Shown here piece after piece: positions 1 through 8,440 of a DNA stretch of 40,314 nt; positions within the stretch are counted from its first letter, which is position 1, and each line of letters starts with the position of its first letter. The DNA is taken from the NCBI GenBank assembly GCA_947624845.1, contig CANQMB010000002.1:1-40314 (forward strand), in the 5' to 3' direction. Made by a program: the position numbers and the translations under genes. The notes beneath the pieces were generated by a model. The model had not been told where the DNA came from. It saw nothing but the letters and a program-made list of their open reading frames with translations, and did no database searches. Source of the stretch: an uncultured Bacilli bacterium. Lineage in GTDB: Bacteria; Bacillota_I; Bacilli_A; RF39; UBA660.

Positions 1-108
1 AATTAACATTTTTACTTTATCATATCGTTTTAATTTTTTTAACTTTTTGGTCTCACATCATTTACAACTACACACAATTACTTTCGTACTTTTTTCTTTT
101 TTTCCTTT

Positions 109-627
109 TTATTTATTATTTTGATTATATTGATTTGGAATACAACGTTTTTTTACTTTAACAAGAGCTTCTTCCACCGAAGAAGAGGTATATAAAGTTT
201 TATAATACCAATTTTGTAAAGTTTCAAAATCACTCCAACTTGGACTTTTCTGCTTAGAAATTAATACATTGTGATTTTCTTTAAAGTTATTTTGTTCATC
301 TTCCTTTTTTTCTCTTGTCTCGATATTAATATATTGATCATATTGAGTATTATCTTCTCTAGTAAATCTTCCATTGTAATAATAGATCTCTGAAGATAAA
401 GAAGTCTTTAATCCATAAGATTTTAAAATTACTAGTAAATCTCGATCAACTTCCCACTGATCTAAATCAAATATTTGCATAATTTCTAAGTATTTTTTGA
501 CCGAAGGATTTTGTTCCAAGTTTTGTTGTTCTTTTTTTAATTTAAAAAATTGATTGGTAGTCAAATTTTTTTTCGGATTTAAATCTAAATATTTTTTAAT
601 TGCTAATCTAAATTCACGATCTGTCAT
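109..627 (-). CDS. Hypothetical protein, last gene of the mnmE-mnmG-rsmG unit
   Basis: I do not recognise this family. The product is about 172 residues, lysine-, asparagine- and glutamate-rich, with no signal peptide or membrane segment, so it is probably cytoplasmic. The N-terminal half reads as helical and charged; the middle holds a YYYNGRF stretch. Three in-frame ATGs lie at 636, 633 and 627. The ribosome site AGAAAGGA, inside the rsmG stop region, is only 1 base from the first, 4 from the second and 10 from the third, so 627 is preferred. It directly follows rsmG with almost no gap and is probably co-transcribed. In Bacillus this position is occupied by noc and then parA/parB; this protein shows no ParB-like helix-turn-helix motif that I can see. 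The 108 bases downstream to the window edge hold T-rich sequence and no gene I can support. Confidence 0.6.
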   Translation of the reverse strand: MTDREFRLAIKKYLDLNPKKNLTTNQFFKLKKEQQNLEQNPSVKKYLEIMQIFDLDQWEVDRDLLVILKSYGLKTSLSSEIYYYNGRFTREDNTQYDQYINIETREKKEDEQNNFKENHNVLISKQKSPSWSDFETLQNWYYKTLYTSSSVEEALVKVKKRCIPNQYNQNNK

Positions 628-643
628 CTTCATCATTTCCTTT

Positions 644-1282
644 CTAGTTTTTATTTGAAAGTATTACTAAACTTCGTTTACTATTTTCAATAGGTAGTAA
701 AAACTTTTCAATTTTGATAATTTTATATTTTTGTTCAATCCTTCTTTTTGTTTTTTCAGTAAGTTCAGAGGAAATATCCCCCTTCATGGCAATCAAAACG
801 CCGTTGGAATTTAGTAAGTGCATCGTATATTTTACTAGTTTTTCGATATTGGCAACGGCACGAGAAGTAACAACGTCAAATTTTCCTTGATAATCCTCTC
901 CTCGACAGTGAATCGCTTTTATATCTTTTAATTCTAATTCTTGAATGATTTCATTTAAATAAATCACTCTTTTATTTAAAGCTTCAATCAATGTTATTTT
1001 TAAATTGGGAAAGACAATTTTTAAGACAACACCAGGAAATCCAGCCCCACTGCCAACATCACATAATGTCTCTACATGATTTAAATCTACTCCTTTACAA
1101 ATCGTAAGACTATCATAAAAATGCTTTAAATAAACTTCTTCTCTTTCTATAATTCTCGTCAAATTCATCTTTTGATTCCATTCGGAAAGTAGCCAATAAA
1201 ATTTTTCTAATTTTTCCATTTGATCATCTGTAATCTTTATTCCTAGATCCTCAGTAGCCAATAAAAATTCTTCTTTATTCAT
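644..1282 (-). CDS. rsmG: 16S rRNA (guanine-N7) methyltransferase RsmG
   Basis: RsmG (GidB) methylates N7 of a conserved guanine in the 530 loop of 16S rRNA using S-adenosylmethionine. The 212-residue product carries the SAM-binding loop DVGSGAGFPG at residues 75-84 and the family motif SRAVA at 140-144. Length fits the family (E. coli about 207, Bacillus about 239). The ATG at 1280-1282 lies inside the end of mnmG, giving an 8-base overlap and probable translational coupling. Its place after mnmE and mnmG is the classic origin-proximal arrangement. No frameshift or missing motif is seen. Confidence 0.96.
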   Translation of the reverse strand: MNKEEFLLATEDLGIKITDDQMEKLEKFYWLLSEWNQKMNLTRIIEREEVYLKHFYDSLTICKGVDLNHVETLCDVGSGAGFPGVVLKIVFPNLKITLIEALNKRVIYLNEIIQELELKDIKAIHCRGEDYQGKFDVVTSRAVANIEKLVKYTMHLLNSNGVLIAMKGDISSELTEKTKRRIEQKYKIIKIEKFLLPIENSKRSLVILSNKN

Positions 1283-3137
1283 TATATTCTCTCTTTCTTA
1301 AATAAACCATTAAAATAGAAATATCTGCTGGATTCACACCACTAATTCTCGAAGCTTGACCTAAAGAAGTAGGATGAATTTCTATTAATTTTTGACGAGC
1401 TTCACTGGCTAAATTGGGAATCGTTTCATAGTCTATATCTTCTGGTATTTTTTTATTTTCTAAAGAAAGCATTTTTTCTGCTTCTTTCATGGCTTTTTTA
1501 ATATAACCTTCATAACGAATATTAATTTCTACTTGATAACAGACCTCTTCACTATAAGGTACAGAAATAAAATGTTGAATATCTTCCATGGTAATTTCTG
1601 GTCTTTTAAGTAAATCATATAGCCTAATTCCATCTTTTAATTCTGCACTATTTTTTGATTTTAAATACTCATTTGTCTGTTTTGTAGGTGTAATTTTATT
1701 TTCTTTTAATAATTGAAACAATTCTTTCATTTCTTTTTCTTTTTGTTTTAATTGTTCATACTTTTTCTCATCAATTAATCCGACTTGATAACCATATTTT
1801 CGTAATCTTAAATCTGCATTGTCATGGCGGAGCAACAGACGATATTCAGCTCGAGAAGTTAAAAGACGATAAGGATCTTTTACTCCCTTTGTTACTAAAT
1901 CATCAATTAAAACCCCAATATAAGATTCGTTTCTTTTTAAGATTAGAGGTGATTTTCCTTCTAATTTTAAAGAGGCATTTATCCCTGCGATTAAACCTTG
2001 TCCAGCCGCTTCTTCATAACCACTTGTACCATTAATTTGTCCAGCGGTAAATAAGTTTTCAACTATTTTTGTTTCTAAACTTTGTTTTAATTGCCTAGAA
2101 TCAATCGCATCATATTCAATTGCATAGGCATATTTTTTAATTATGGCATGTTCGAGTCCACTTAGACTATGGACCATTTGTTCTTGAACATCTTCAGGCA
2201 TACTACTTGAAAAGCCTTGAATATAAATATCATCATAATAGCGACTTTCTGGTTCTAAAAATAATTGATGCCGTTCCTTAGATGAAAAGCGAACTACTTT
2301 ATCTTCAATGGAAGGACAATACCTTGGACCAATTCCTTCGACATAACCTCCATACATACTCGATTTATCTAAATTTTCTTTGATAATTTGATGTGTTTTG
2401 TCATTCGTATAAATTAAATGGCAAGGTTCTTGTTCTTCTGGTTGATAATAGGCAATATGATCAAAAGAAAAGGTATGAATTTTCTCATCTCCTGTTTCCA
2501 AAGAAGTTTTTGTAAAATCAATGGAATCTTTTACAATTCTAGGAGGGGTTCCCGTTTTTAATCTTAATATTTTAAATCCTAAATCTTTTAGTTTGTTACT
2601 CAAAAATTTACTTGATTTTTCTCCATGTGGACCTTCTAGTTTTTTCTTATCACCAATTAAAATATTACTTTTTAAATACGTTCCAGTCGTTAAAATTACA
2701 CATTTAGATGAAATTTTCGTTCCATCTTCTAAAATAATTCCTTTAATTTTATTTTTTTCAACTATTAAATCTTCAACAAGAGATTCTTTTATTTCTAAAT
2801 TTGATTGATTATTCAATGTTTTTAACATTTCTTGTGGATAAATAATTTTATCTTCCTGGGCTCTTAAAGCTTGAACGGCAGGGCCTTTTTTAGTATTTAA
2901 CATTTTTACTTGCAGAGCCCCTTTATCCGCATTTCTTCCCATTTCTCCACCTAAAGCATCGATCTCTCTAACGACAATTCCCTTCGCAGGGCCTCCAATA
3001 GAAGGATTACATGGCATATCGGCAATATTTTTTATATTTCCCGTTATTAATAATGTTTGATGGTTCAATCTTGCACTGGCAAGAGCAGCTTCACATCCAG
3101 CATGTCCACCACCAACGACAATGATTTCGTATTTCAT
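1275..3137 (-). CDS. mnmG: tRNA uridine-34 modification enzyme MnmG (GidA)
   Basis: MnmG is an FAD- and NADH-dependent enzyme that works with MnmE to install carboxymethylaminomethyl groups on U34 of certain tRNAs. The FAD-binding motif GGGHAG is at residues 9-14. Further family signatures are CPSIEDKVVRF near the middle and GYEEAAGQGLIAGINA in the C-terminal half. An in-frame GTG exists at 3146, but the ATG at 3137 gives the usual MKYEIIVVGGG beginning and better spacing from GGGAAG, giving 620 residues. It starts 13 bases after the mnmE stop and overlaps rsmG by 8 bases, so the three form one unit. Confidence 0.97.
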   Translation of the reverse strand: MKYEIIVVGGGHAGCEAALASARLNHQTLLITGNIKNIADMPCNPSIGGPAKGIVVREIDALGGEMGRNADKGALQVKMLNTKKGPAVQALRAQEDKIIYPQEMLKTLNNQSNLEIKESLVEDLIVEKNKIKGIILEDGTKISSKCVILTTGTYLKSNILIGDKKKLEGPHGEKSSKFLSNKLKDLGFKILRLKTGTPPRIVKDSIDFTKTSLETGDEKIHTFSFDHIAYYQPEEQEPCHLIYTNDKTHQIIKENLDKSSMYGGYVEGIGPRYCPSIEDKVVRFSSKERHQLFLEPESRYYDDIYIQGFSSSMPEDVQEQMVHSLSGLEHAIIKKYAYAIEYDAIDSRQLKQSLETKIVENLFTAGQINGTSGYEEAAGQGLIAGINASLKLEGKSPLILKRNESYIGVLIDDLVTKGVKDPYRLLTSRAEYRLLLRHDNADLRLRKYGYQVGLIDEKKYEQLKQKEKEMKELFQLLKENKITPTKQTNEYLKSKNSAELKDGIRLYDLLKRPEITMEDIQHFISVPYSEEVCYQVEINIRYEGYIKKAMKEAEKMLSLENKKIPEDIDYETIPNLASEARQKLIEIHPTSLGQASRISGVNPADISILMVYLRKREYNE

Positions 3138-3150
3138 TTCTTTCACTTCC

Positions 3151-4506
3151 CTATTTTCCTACACAGAAGTTTGAAAATAAGTGATCTAATATTTCATCAC
3201 TATATTCCTCACCAATAACTTCTCCTAATAAATCTAGTGCTTGTTTTAAATCAATCGCTAAAAAATCCATAGGTAATTCTTCCTCAATCCCTTTCAATAC
3301 AGATTGAAGCGCTTTTTTTGCTTGATTGATTAAAGATATTTGTCTGGCATTACTCAAGTAAGTGGCATCGTTATTTTCTATTTTTTCTAATTGAAATAAT
3401 TCTTTAATTTTGTCTTTTAATTCATCTGTTCCAGTCATATCCTTTGTATTCGTGCTAACTACATTGTAATTTTTAAAATCTTCTTTTTTTATTTTTTGAT
3501 CTAAATCATTCTTATTTAGAATAATTATAGTCTTCTTTGGATTCACTTTTTCAAGCAATTTTTGATCTTCTTTGGTCATATTTTCTCCACTATTTAAGAC
3601 TAGTAAAATTAAGTTTGCTTCCTCAATTAAAGATAAACTCTTTTCTACTCCTATTTTTTCAATTGTATCTTCGGTTTCTCGAATTCCTGCTGTATCGATC
3701 ATATTTAAATGAATTCCTTCAAATTGAAGACTTCCTTCGACAATATCTCTTGTAGTTCCTTCTATATCTGTAACGATTGCTTTTTCTTTTCCTAATAAAT
3801 GATTTAATATACTACTTTTTCCAACATTAGGACGTCCAATAATAATTGTTTTGATTCCTTCTTTAACTATTTCTCCATTTTTGGCATTTTGTAAAAGGAT
3901 CTCTAATTCTTCTTCTAATTCTTCTGTCGATTTTTTTATTTTTTCTAATGTCATAATTTCAATATCATAATATTCTGGATAATCAATATTGACTTCAATG
4001 GATGCTAATAAATCTTTAATTTTTTCTCGAAATTCATGAATAGAATTTGAAATTTTCCCGGTCAATTGTCCTAATGCTTGTTTTCTAGCAATATCACTTT
4101 TACTTTCTATTAAATCCATTACAGCTTCTGCTTGAGTTAAATCAATACGGCCATTTAAAAAAGCTCTTTTTGTAAATTCTCCGGCTTCTGCTAATCTTGC
4201 TCCATGATTTAATAATACTTCTAAAACTTTATTGGTTGACATAATTCCACCATGACAATTAATTTCTACCACATCTTCGGTTGTAAAAGTTTTTGGAGAT
4301 TTCATGACACTAACTAATACTTCATCGATAATTTCTTCCTTTTCCTTGATATATCCATAATGAATTGTATGACTATCCACTTTCGTTAAATCACAACCAT
4401 GAAATATTTGATTGGCAATGGCAATAGCCTCTTTTCCACTAAGACGTACGATGGATATGGCACCTGTGCCTAAAGCTGTTGATATAGCAGCGATTGTTTC
4501 TTTCAT
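3151..4506 (-). CDS. mnmE: tRNA modification GTPase MnmE (TrmE)
   Basis: MnmE is the potassium-activated GTPase partner of MnmG in U34 modification. The 451-residue product has the N-terminal tetrahydrofolate-binding domain (about 1-118), a helical domain, and an inserted G domain. G1 is GRPNVGKS at 224-231, G3 is DTAG at 271-274 and G4 is NKND at 331-334. The C-terminal FCVGK carries the invariant cysteine. The start has the ribosome site AGGAAGTGG. A TATAAT on the minus strand at 4536-4541 suggests a promoter of its own, separate from jag upstream. Confidence 0.97.
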   Translation of the reverse strand: MKETIAAISTALGTGAISIVRLSGKEAIAIANQIFHGCDLTKVDSHTIHYGYIKEKEEIIDEVLVSVMKSPKTFTTEDVVEINCHGGIMSTNKVLEVLLNHGARLAEAGEFTKRAFLNGRIDLTQAEAVMDLIESKSDIARKQALGQLTGKISNSIHEFREKIKDLLASIEVNIDYPEYYDIEIMTLEKIKKSTEELEEELEILLQNAKNGEIVKEGIKTIIIGRPNVGKSSILNHLLGKEKAIVTDIEGTTRDIVEGSLQFEGIHLNMIDTAGIRETEDTIEKIGVEKSLSLIEEANLILLVLNSGENMTKEDQKLLEKVNPKKTIIILNKNDLDQKIKKEDFKNYNVVSTNTKDMTGTDELKDKIKELFQLEKIENNDATYLSNARQISLINQAKKALQSVLKGIEEELPMDFLAIDLKQALDLLGEVIGEEYSDEILDHLFSNFCVGK

Positions 4507-4535
4507 TTTTCCACTTCCTAAAAATAACTATCGAT

Positions 4536-4564
4536 ATTATACTACAGTACATAAAAAAAAAGAA
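4536..4564 (-). promoter_or_regulatory. Candidate promoter for mnmE-mnmG-rsmG
   Basis: The -10 element TATAAT reads on the minus strand at 4536-4541, about 30 bases before the mnmE start. The -35 region 17 bases upstream is poor (TTCTTT at 4559-4564) and lies in the T-run of the jag terminator, so the assignment rests on the -10 hexamer and on the position between a terminator and a gene start. Confidence 0.5.
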
Positions 4565-4579
4565 GAATTATTTTTCTTC
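4552..4579 (-). terminator. Intrinsic terminator of rpmH-rnpA-yidC-jag
   Basis: On the minus strand AGAAGAA, a six-base loop and TTCTTCT form a 7-bp stem followed by a run of eight or nine T. It overlaps the jag stop codon. The stem is AT-rich and so weak, but the T-run and its position just before the mnmE promoter support it. Confidence 0.6.
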
Positions 4580-5182
4580 TCTTGGTTTAATTACTACTGC
4601 ACGGTTTGGTTCTTCTCCAATACTTTCTGTATATACTTTTTTATGATTTGTTAACGCATTATGAATAATTCTTCTTTCATAAGAATTCATTGAATCTAAT
4701 TGAACTTCTATTTTCGTGGATGCTACTTCTCTTGCTGTTTGTTTTGCTAGACGTTCCAATTGTCTTTCCCGATGTTCTTTATAATCACTGACATCGATTA
4801 CAAATTTAAAAGGAACATCGATTTCTTTTTTTAATGCCTGATTGACTAAAACAGATAATGCTTTTAAATTTTTTCCATTTTTTCCAATTAATAAAGCATC
4901 ATGATCTGAATAAATAATATAATTTGGTGTTTCTCCTTTGGTTTTTATTTCAATATTTGCAGTAAAACCTAGATCTTTTAATAGATGAAGAATATACTCT
5001 TTTATAAATTTTACTACTTCTCTTTTCTCAATAACTTCTATTTCTACTTTTTTACTTTTAAATAAACCCGTCTTTATTTCTTTTTCTTGAATAATTAGAT
5101 TTTCTTCTACTTCTTGTAGTTCTAATTTAGCATTACTAATAGCCTCTTCCTTTGTTTTTCCAATATAACTATGCTTTTCCAT
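4568..5182 (-). CDS. jag: Jag/KhpB RNA-binding protein (SpoIIIJ-associated)
   Basis: Jag (KhpB) is a cytoplasmic RNA-binding protein, usually partnered with KhpA, linked to cell-wall growth and division in Gram-positives. The 204-residue product has the three expected parts: a Jag_N region (about 1-50), a KH domain with the GKNGKNL loop at 100-106, and a C-terminal R3H domain containing RRIIHNAL (170-177). The start overlaps the end of yidC by 14 bases, implying translational coupling; AAGGAGC upstream is the ribosome site. Placement after yidC is the standard order. Confidence 0.95.
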   Translation of the reverse strand: MEKHSYIGKTKEEAISNAKLELQEVEENLIIQEKEIKTGLFKSKKVEIEVIEKREVVKFIKEYILHLLKDLGFTANIEIKTKGETPNYIIYSDHDALLIGKNGKNLKALSVLVNQALKKEIDVPFKFVIDVSDYKEHRERQLERLAKQTAREVASTKIEVQLDSMNSYERRIIHNALTNHKKVYTESIGEEPNRAVVIKPREEK

Positions 5183-6107
5183 AAACTTCTTTGCTCCTTT
5201 TTACTAATATATTTTGAACAATGGTAAATACATTGCTTGTAACCCAGTAAATTCCTAAAGCAGAAGGCATAAATAAAGACATTACAATAATCATAACACT
5301 CATCATGATTGGCATCGTCTGCATATTGACGTTGCCACTGGTACCAGCCATATTCATTTTGAAAGAATAAAAAGTAGTAAATGCAATCAAAAGAACTAAA
5401 ATTATATATATATACCATGCACTTGAAGTAAATCCAATCATTGGAGTGGTTCCTAATTGCAATTTAAGAAAATAATCTTCAAAAATTGCTGGCGTTCTTT
5501 GTACTGCTTCAAAAAAAGCTAGTAATAAAGGAAGTTGTAACATTGAAAATAAACATCCAGATAGGGGACTTATATTATATTTTTTGTAAACAGCCATTAA
5601 TTCTTGGTTTTGTCGAATCATCGATTCTTGATCTTGTTTTCCCTCATATTTTTTCTGAATTCGATTAATTTCTGGTTGAGCTTTTTTGATGATTTCAGAT
5701 TGAATTGCCGTTTTTTTCGTTACTGGATAGGCAATAAAACGAATAATTAAACTGATGATAATAATAGATAATGCATAATTTTTCAAAAGTTTTCCAAGAA
5801 TTAAGATTAAGAAGGCAAGTGGTTTTACGAAAATACTCGTCCACAATCCTTCGTATTCTCCAGAAGTTACTTTAAATTCATCACAATTTGGTAATTTTTC
5901 AATATTTACTTTTGTTTTTTCATAAGCTTTAATGGTAGATTTATCTGTTGGTTTACATAATATATTTTCAGTTAAATTCTGACCTGTACTTTCATTTTTT
6001 ACAGGATTATTCTTTTTATCCACTAATGTTTTGGTACAACCAGTAGTAAGCATCAATACCAAAAGGAAAATAACTATAATTTTATTACGATATTTTGATT
6101 TTTTCAT
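5169..6107 (-). CDS. yidC: Membrane protein insertase YidC (SpoIIIJ/OxaA type)
   Basis: YidC inserts and folds membrane proteins alone or with SecYEG. The 312-residue product begins with a lipoprotein signal peptide ending in LTTGC (Cys24), as in Gram-positive YidC. It then has the conserved 60KD_IMP domain with several membrane helices. The IIRFIAYPVT segment places the conserved groove arginine at residue 123. The SPLSGC and QLPLLLAFF segments match the later helices. It follows rnpA by 12 bases with ribosome site AAAGGAGC and overlaps jag. In spore formers the SpoIIIJ paralogue is also needed in the forespore; whether this is the only YidC cannot be judged here. Confidence 0.96.
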   Translation of the reverse strand: MKKSKYRNKIIVIFLLVLMLTTGCTKTLVDKKNNPVKNESTGQNLTENILCKPTDKSTIKAYEKTKVNIEKLPNCDEFKVTSGEYEGLWTSIFVKPLAFLILILGKLLKNYALSIIIISLIIRFIAYPVTKKTAIQSEIIKKAQPEINRIQKKYEGKQDQESMIRQNQELMAVYKKYNISPLSGCLFSMLQLPLLLAFFEAVQRTPAIFEDYFLKLQLGTTPMIGFTSSAWYIYIILVLLIAFTTFYSFKMNMAGTSGNVNMQTMPIMMSVMIIVMSLFMPSALGIYWVTSNVFTIVQNILVKRSKEVYGKA

Positions 6108-6119
6108 CTTTCTGCTCCT

Positions 6120-6446
6120 TTATTTATCTTCTGTCATTAATTTAAAAAAACTATCTTTCATTTCTTGATATGTACATTCGAGACAGGTCTTTCTTAATAT
6201 TATAATATAATTTTGACTATTTTGATAGTCTTTTTTATATTGATCTACGATTGCGCGTATTTTTCTTTTATATTTATTACGAATGACCGCCTTCCCAATT
6301 TTTTTGCCAACAGAAATTCCATATTTATCATAGCCCAAATCATTTTTTTCACAATATATGACAAATTCTTTATTCTTTTTCATTGTTCCTTGATGGATAA
6401 TGCGATTAAAATCTTCTGGTTTTTTTATAATATTTACTTTTTTCAT
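6120..6446 (-). CDS. rnpA: Ribonuclease P protein component
   Basis: RnpA is the protein subunit of RNase P, which trims the 5' ends of tRNAs. The 108-residue basic protein shows the family core YGISVGKKIGKAVIRNKYKR, including the RNR-type RNA-binding motif. The ATG follows AGGGTGATGAT. It lies 42 bases after the rpmH stop, with an intrinsic hairpin between them, so its expression probably depends on read-through from the rpmH promoter. Confidence 0.95.
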   Translation of the reverse strand: MKKVNIIKKPEDFNRIIHQGTMKKNKEFVIYCEKNDLGYDKYGISVGKKIGKAVIRNKYKRKIRAIVDQYKKDYQNSQNYIIILRKTCLECTYQEMKDSFFKLMTEDK

Positions 6447-6463
6447 ATCATCACCCTAAAAAG

Positions 6464-6487
6464 TAAAAAAAGCCACTAAAGTAGTGG
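6464..6487 (-). terminator. Attenuator-like terminator between rpmH and rnpA
   Basis: On the minus strand CCACTA, a 3-base loop and TAGTGG (6473-6487) are followed by CTTTTTTT. It begins 1-2 bases beyond the rpmH stop codon. This should reduce transcription into rnpA relative to rpmH, matching the need for far more L34 than RnpA. Confidence 0.75.
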
Positions 6488-6488
6488 A

Positions 6489-6611
6489 TTATTTACAAAG
6501 TATTTTTCTTCCTTTTCTACGACGTAAATTTAAAATATTACTTTTTTTACGTGCAAAAAAACCATGTTTCTTTGCTTTTTTACGATTGTTTGGTTGATAA
6601 GTTCTTTTCAT
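6489..6611 (-). CDS. rpmH: Ribosomal protein L34 (short form)
   Basis: The 40-residue product begins MKRTYQPNNRKKAKKHGF and ends in RRRKGRKILCK, diagnostic of L34 of the large ribosomal subunit. GGAGGTGG precedes the ATG at 6609-6611. The usual bacterial protein is 44 residues. Here the stretch between HGF and RRRKGRK is 11 residues instead of about 15, and the normally invariant KNGR segment is absent. The reading frame is otherwise intact, so I call it functional. Position next to oriC and before rnpA is canonical. Confidence 0.95.
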   Translation of the reverse strand: MKRTYQPNNRKKAKKHGFFARKKSNILNLRRRKGRKILCK

Positions 6612-6640
6612 TGTTCCACCTCCAGACATAAATCTACATT

Positions 6641-6670
6641 ATTATAATAGGAAAAACCTTTTTTTGTCAA
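6641..6670 (-). promoter_or_regulatory. Promoter of rpmH-rnpA-yidC-jag
   Basis: On the minus strand a perfect TTGACA (6665-6670) and a perfect TATAAT (6641-6646) are 18 bases apart, about 30 bases before the rpmH start. This is the best sigma-A consensus in the window. Confidence 0.85.
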
Positions 6671-6714
6671 TGAGAAAAAGAAATTAAATTACTTTTTCAC
6701 AGTTTCAACAAATT

Positions 6715-6833
6715 TGTGGATAAAAATTTGCACGATGTGAAGAAAAATTTGTGGAAAATGTGGATAATTCATTTTATTTTATATTTTTCAATTCTTTTTT
6801 ATGTGGAAAAACTTGTGGATTCCTTGTGAATAA
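6715..6833. other. oriC: oriC, DnaA-box cluster upstream of dnaA
   Basis: The 309-base gap between rpmH and dnaA holds at least six DnaA-box-like 9-mers, all reading TGTGG(A/T)-type on the plus strand. Two perfect TGTGGATAA are at 6715-6723 and 6759-6767. Variants are TGTGGAAAA at 6750-6758 and 6802-6810, TGTGGATTC at 6814-6822 and TGTGAATAA at 6825-6833. The stretch 6768-6800 is almost pure A/T. Genes diverge from this point, as expected for a bidirectional origin. I found no clean -35/-10 pair for dnaA in the remaining part up to 6920. Confidence 0.88.
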
Positions 6834-6920
6834 AAATTTTTCTTATAAAATTGTTTCTTTTTTTCACAAATTGAGATACACTAAATTTAAGTTTTAACTT
6901 TTTGGTGGGGAGATGGTAGA

Positions 6921-8297
6921 ATGAATGTAGATTCTTTATGGTCTAAATTTTTATCGACAATCAAAGAAGAACTATCCTCCCTTTCTTATAATATTTGGTT
7001 TGCAGACACAGAACTTTATAAATTAGAACAAGACCGAGCCATCATTATTGTTCCAATGCCAATTCACAAAAAACATTTACCTGAAAATTATAAAGAAATT
7101 ATAGAAAGTACTTTAAATTCAATTACAGGTTCCAATTTAGAATTAGAATTTTTATTAAAAGAAGAAATTCCAAATGAAGAAGAGGAAGAAATCAAAGAAA
7201 TTATTACGATTGAAAAAGAAACTTCAACTCCATTGAATCATTCACCAGTTCAAACGAATTTAAAAAAACAATATACTTTTGAAAACTTTATTGTTGGAAA
7301 TAGTAATAAATTTGCCCATGCAGCCGCTCTTTCTGTTGCAGAAAATCCTGGAAAAATGTATAATCCTCTCTTTATTTATGGAAATAGTGGGTTAGGGAAA
7401 ACTCATTTAATGCATGCAATTGGAAATTTTATCGTAGAAAATAGTAATAAAAAAGTCTTATATGTAACAAGTGATCAATTTATTGAAGATTTTATTGGAA
7501 TTAATAAAAAAAACAATCGAGAAAATAATTTTGATTGTGTAGACTTCTTTAAAAATAAATATCGAAATATTGATGTTTTAATTATTGACGATATTCAGTT
7601 TTTAGGACCGGCCACACAATCTCAACAAGAATTTTTCCACACTTTTAATTCCCTATATAATGATTCAAAACAAATTATTATTTCTTCAGATCGATCTCCT
7701 GATGATTTAAAACTTTTAGAAGATCGTCTGAGAACTCGATTTTGTTGGGGTCTTACCGTTAATATTTTTCCTCCAGATTTCAATCTTCGAGTAGAAATAT
7801 TGAAGAAAAAAATTATCGCTGGAAATTTTGAAAAAGAAATTCCGAATGATGTCATTGAATATATTGCTTCTAATATTGGAAATGATGTCCGACAATTAGA
7901 AGGATCTATTACTCGATTAATTGCATATTCCACAATTATGGGAGGTGCTGAAATTAATTTAGATTTAGCCATTGAAGCTTTAAAAGACTTTATTAGCAAA
8001 GGAATGTGTGAAAAAAATGATATTCATCGAATTCAGCGGATTGTATCCGAATATTTTCAAATCTCAGTAGAAGATATTCGAAGCAAAAAAAGAAGTGCCA
8101 ATATTGCTTTTCCAAGACAAATTGCTATGTATCTATGTAGAAAAACAACATCTGAATCTTTTCCTAAAATAGGAACAGAATTTGGGGGAAAAGATCATTC
8201 TACTGTAATGCATTCCGTTGAAAAAATAGAACAAGAAATTAAAATAAATAAAGATTTGGCTAATATTATAGAAAAATTAAAAAAAGATATAGAATAG
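6921..8297 (+). CDS. dnaA: Chromosomal replication initiator DnaA
   Basis: DnaA binds DnaA boxes at oriC, oligomerises with ATP and opens the duplex. The 458-residue product has all four domains: N-terminal interaction domain (1-80), an acidic variable linker (about 81-115), the AAA+ domain with Walker A GNSGLGKT at 154-161 and Walker B VLIIDDIQ at 219-226, and the C-terminal DNA-binding domain with the signature KDHSTV at 424-429. The ATG follows GGTGGGGAGATGG. DnaA boxes on both sides make autoregulation likely. Confidence 0.98.
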   Translation: MNVDSLWSKFLSTIKEELSSLSYNIWFADTELYKLEQDRAIIIVPMPIHKKHLPENYKEIIESTLNSITGSNLELEFLLKEEIPNEEEEEIKEIITIEKETSTPLNHSPVQTNLKKQYTFENFIVGNSNKFAHAAALSVAENPGKMYNPLFIYGNSGLGKTHLMHAIGNFIVENSNKKVLYVTSDQFIEDFIGINKKNNRENNFDCVDFFKNKYRNIDVLIIDDIQFLGPATQSQQEFFHTFNSLYNDSKQIIISSDRSPDDLKLLEDRLRTRFCWGLTVNIFPPDFNLRVEILKKKIIAGNFEKEIPNDVIEYIASNIGNDVRQLEGSITRLIAYSTIMGGAEINLDLAIEALKDFISKGMCEKNDIHRIQRIVSEYFQISVEDIRSKKRSANIAFPRQIAMYLCRKTTSESFPKIGTEFGGKDHSTVMHSVEKIEQEIKINKDLANIIEKLKKDIE

Positions 8298-8301
8298 GGG
8301 A

Positions 8302-8430
8302 TGTGGATAATTTTTTATAACTATTTTACTTTTCCACATAGTTTCATGTAAAATAGTCTTTATAAATCAATGGAGATAAAAGTTTTAAACTTTTTCCACA
8401 GTAATAATAACAATATAATAAAAAAGAAAG
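8302..8430. other. Second DnaA-box cluster and AT-rich candidate unwinding region
   Basis: The dnaA-dnaN spacer contains a perfect TGTGGATAA at 8302-8310 and two opposite-facing TTTTCCACA boxes at 8330-8338 and 8392-8400. Right after the last box come TAA triplets and about 30 bases of A/T-rich DNA (8401-8430). Together with the cluster before dnaA this is a bipartite origin like that of B. subtilis, in which unwinding occurs in the dnaA-dnaN spacer. The assignment of 8401-8430 as the unwinding element is inference. Confidence 0.75.
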
Positions 8431-8440
8431 AAGGAATATT

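Noticed and set aside
1..108. Possible gene or promoter at the left edge
   Set aside because: The sequence is T-rich on the plus strand, with no convincing start, ribosome site or hairpin in the bases available.
8401..8430. DnaA-trio element after the last DnaA box
   Set aside because: TAA triplets follow the box, but I could not match them to the trio consensus in the correct strand and phase, so only an AT-rich candidate unwinding region is claimed.
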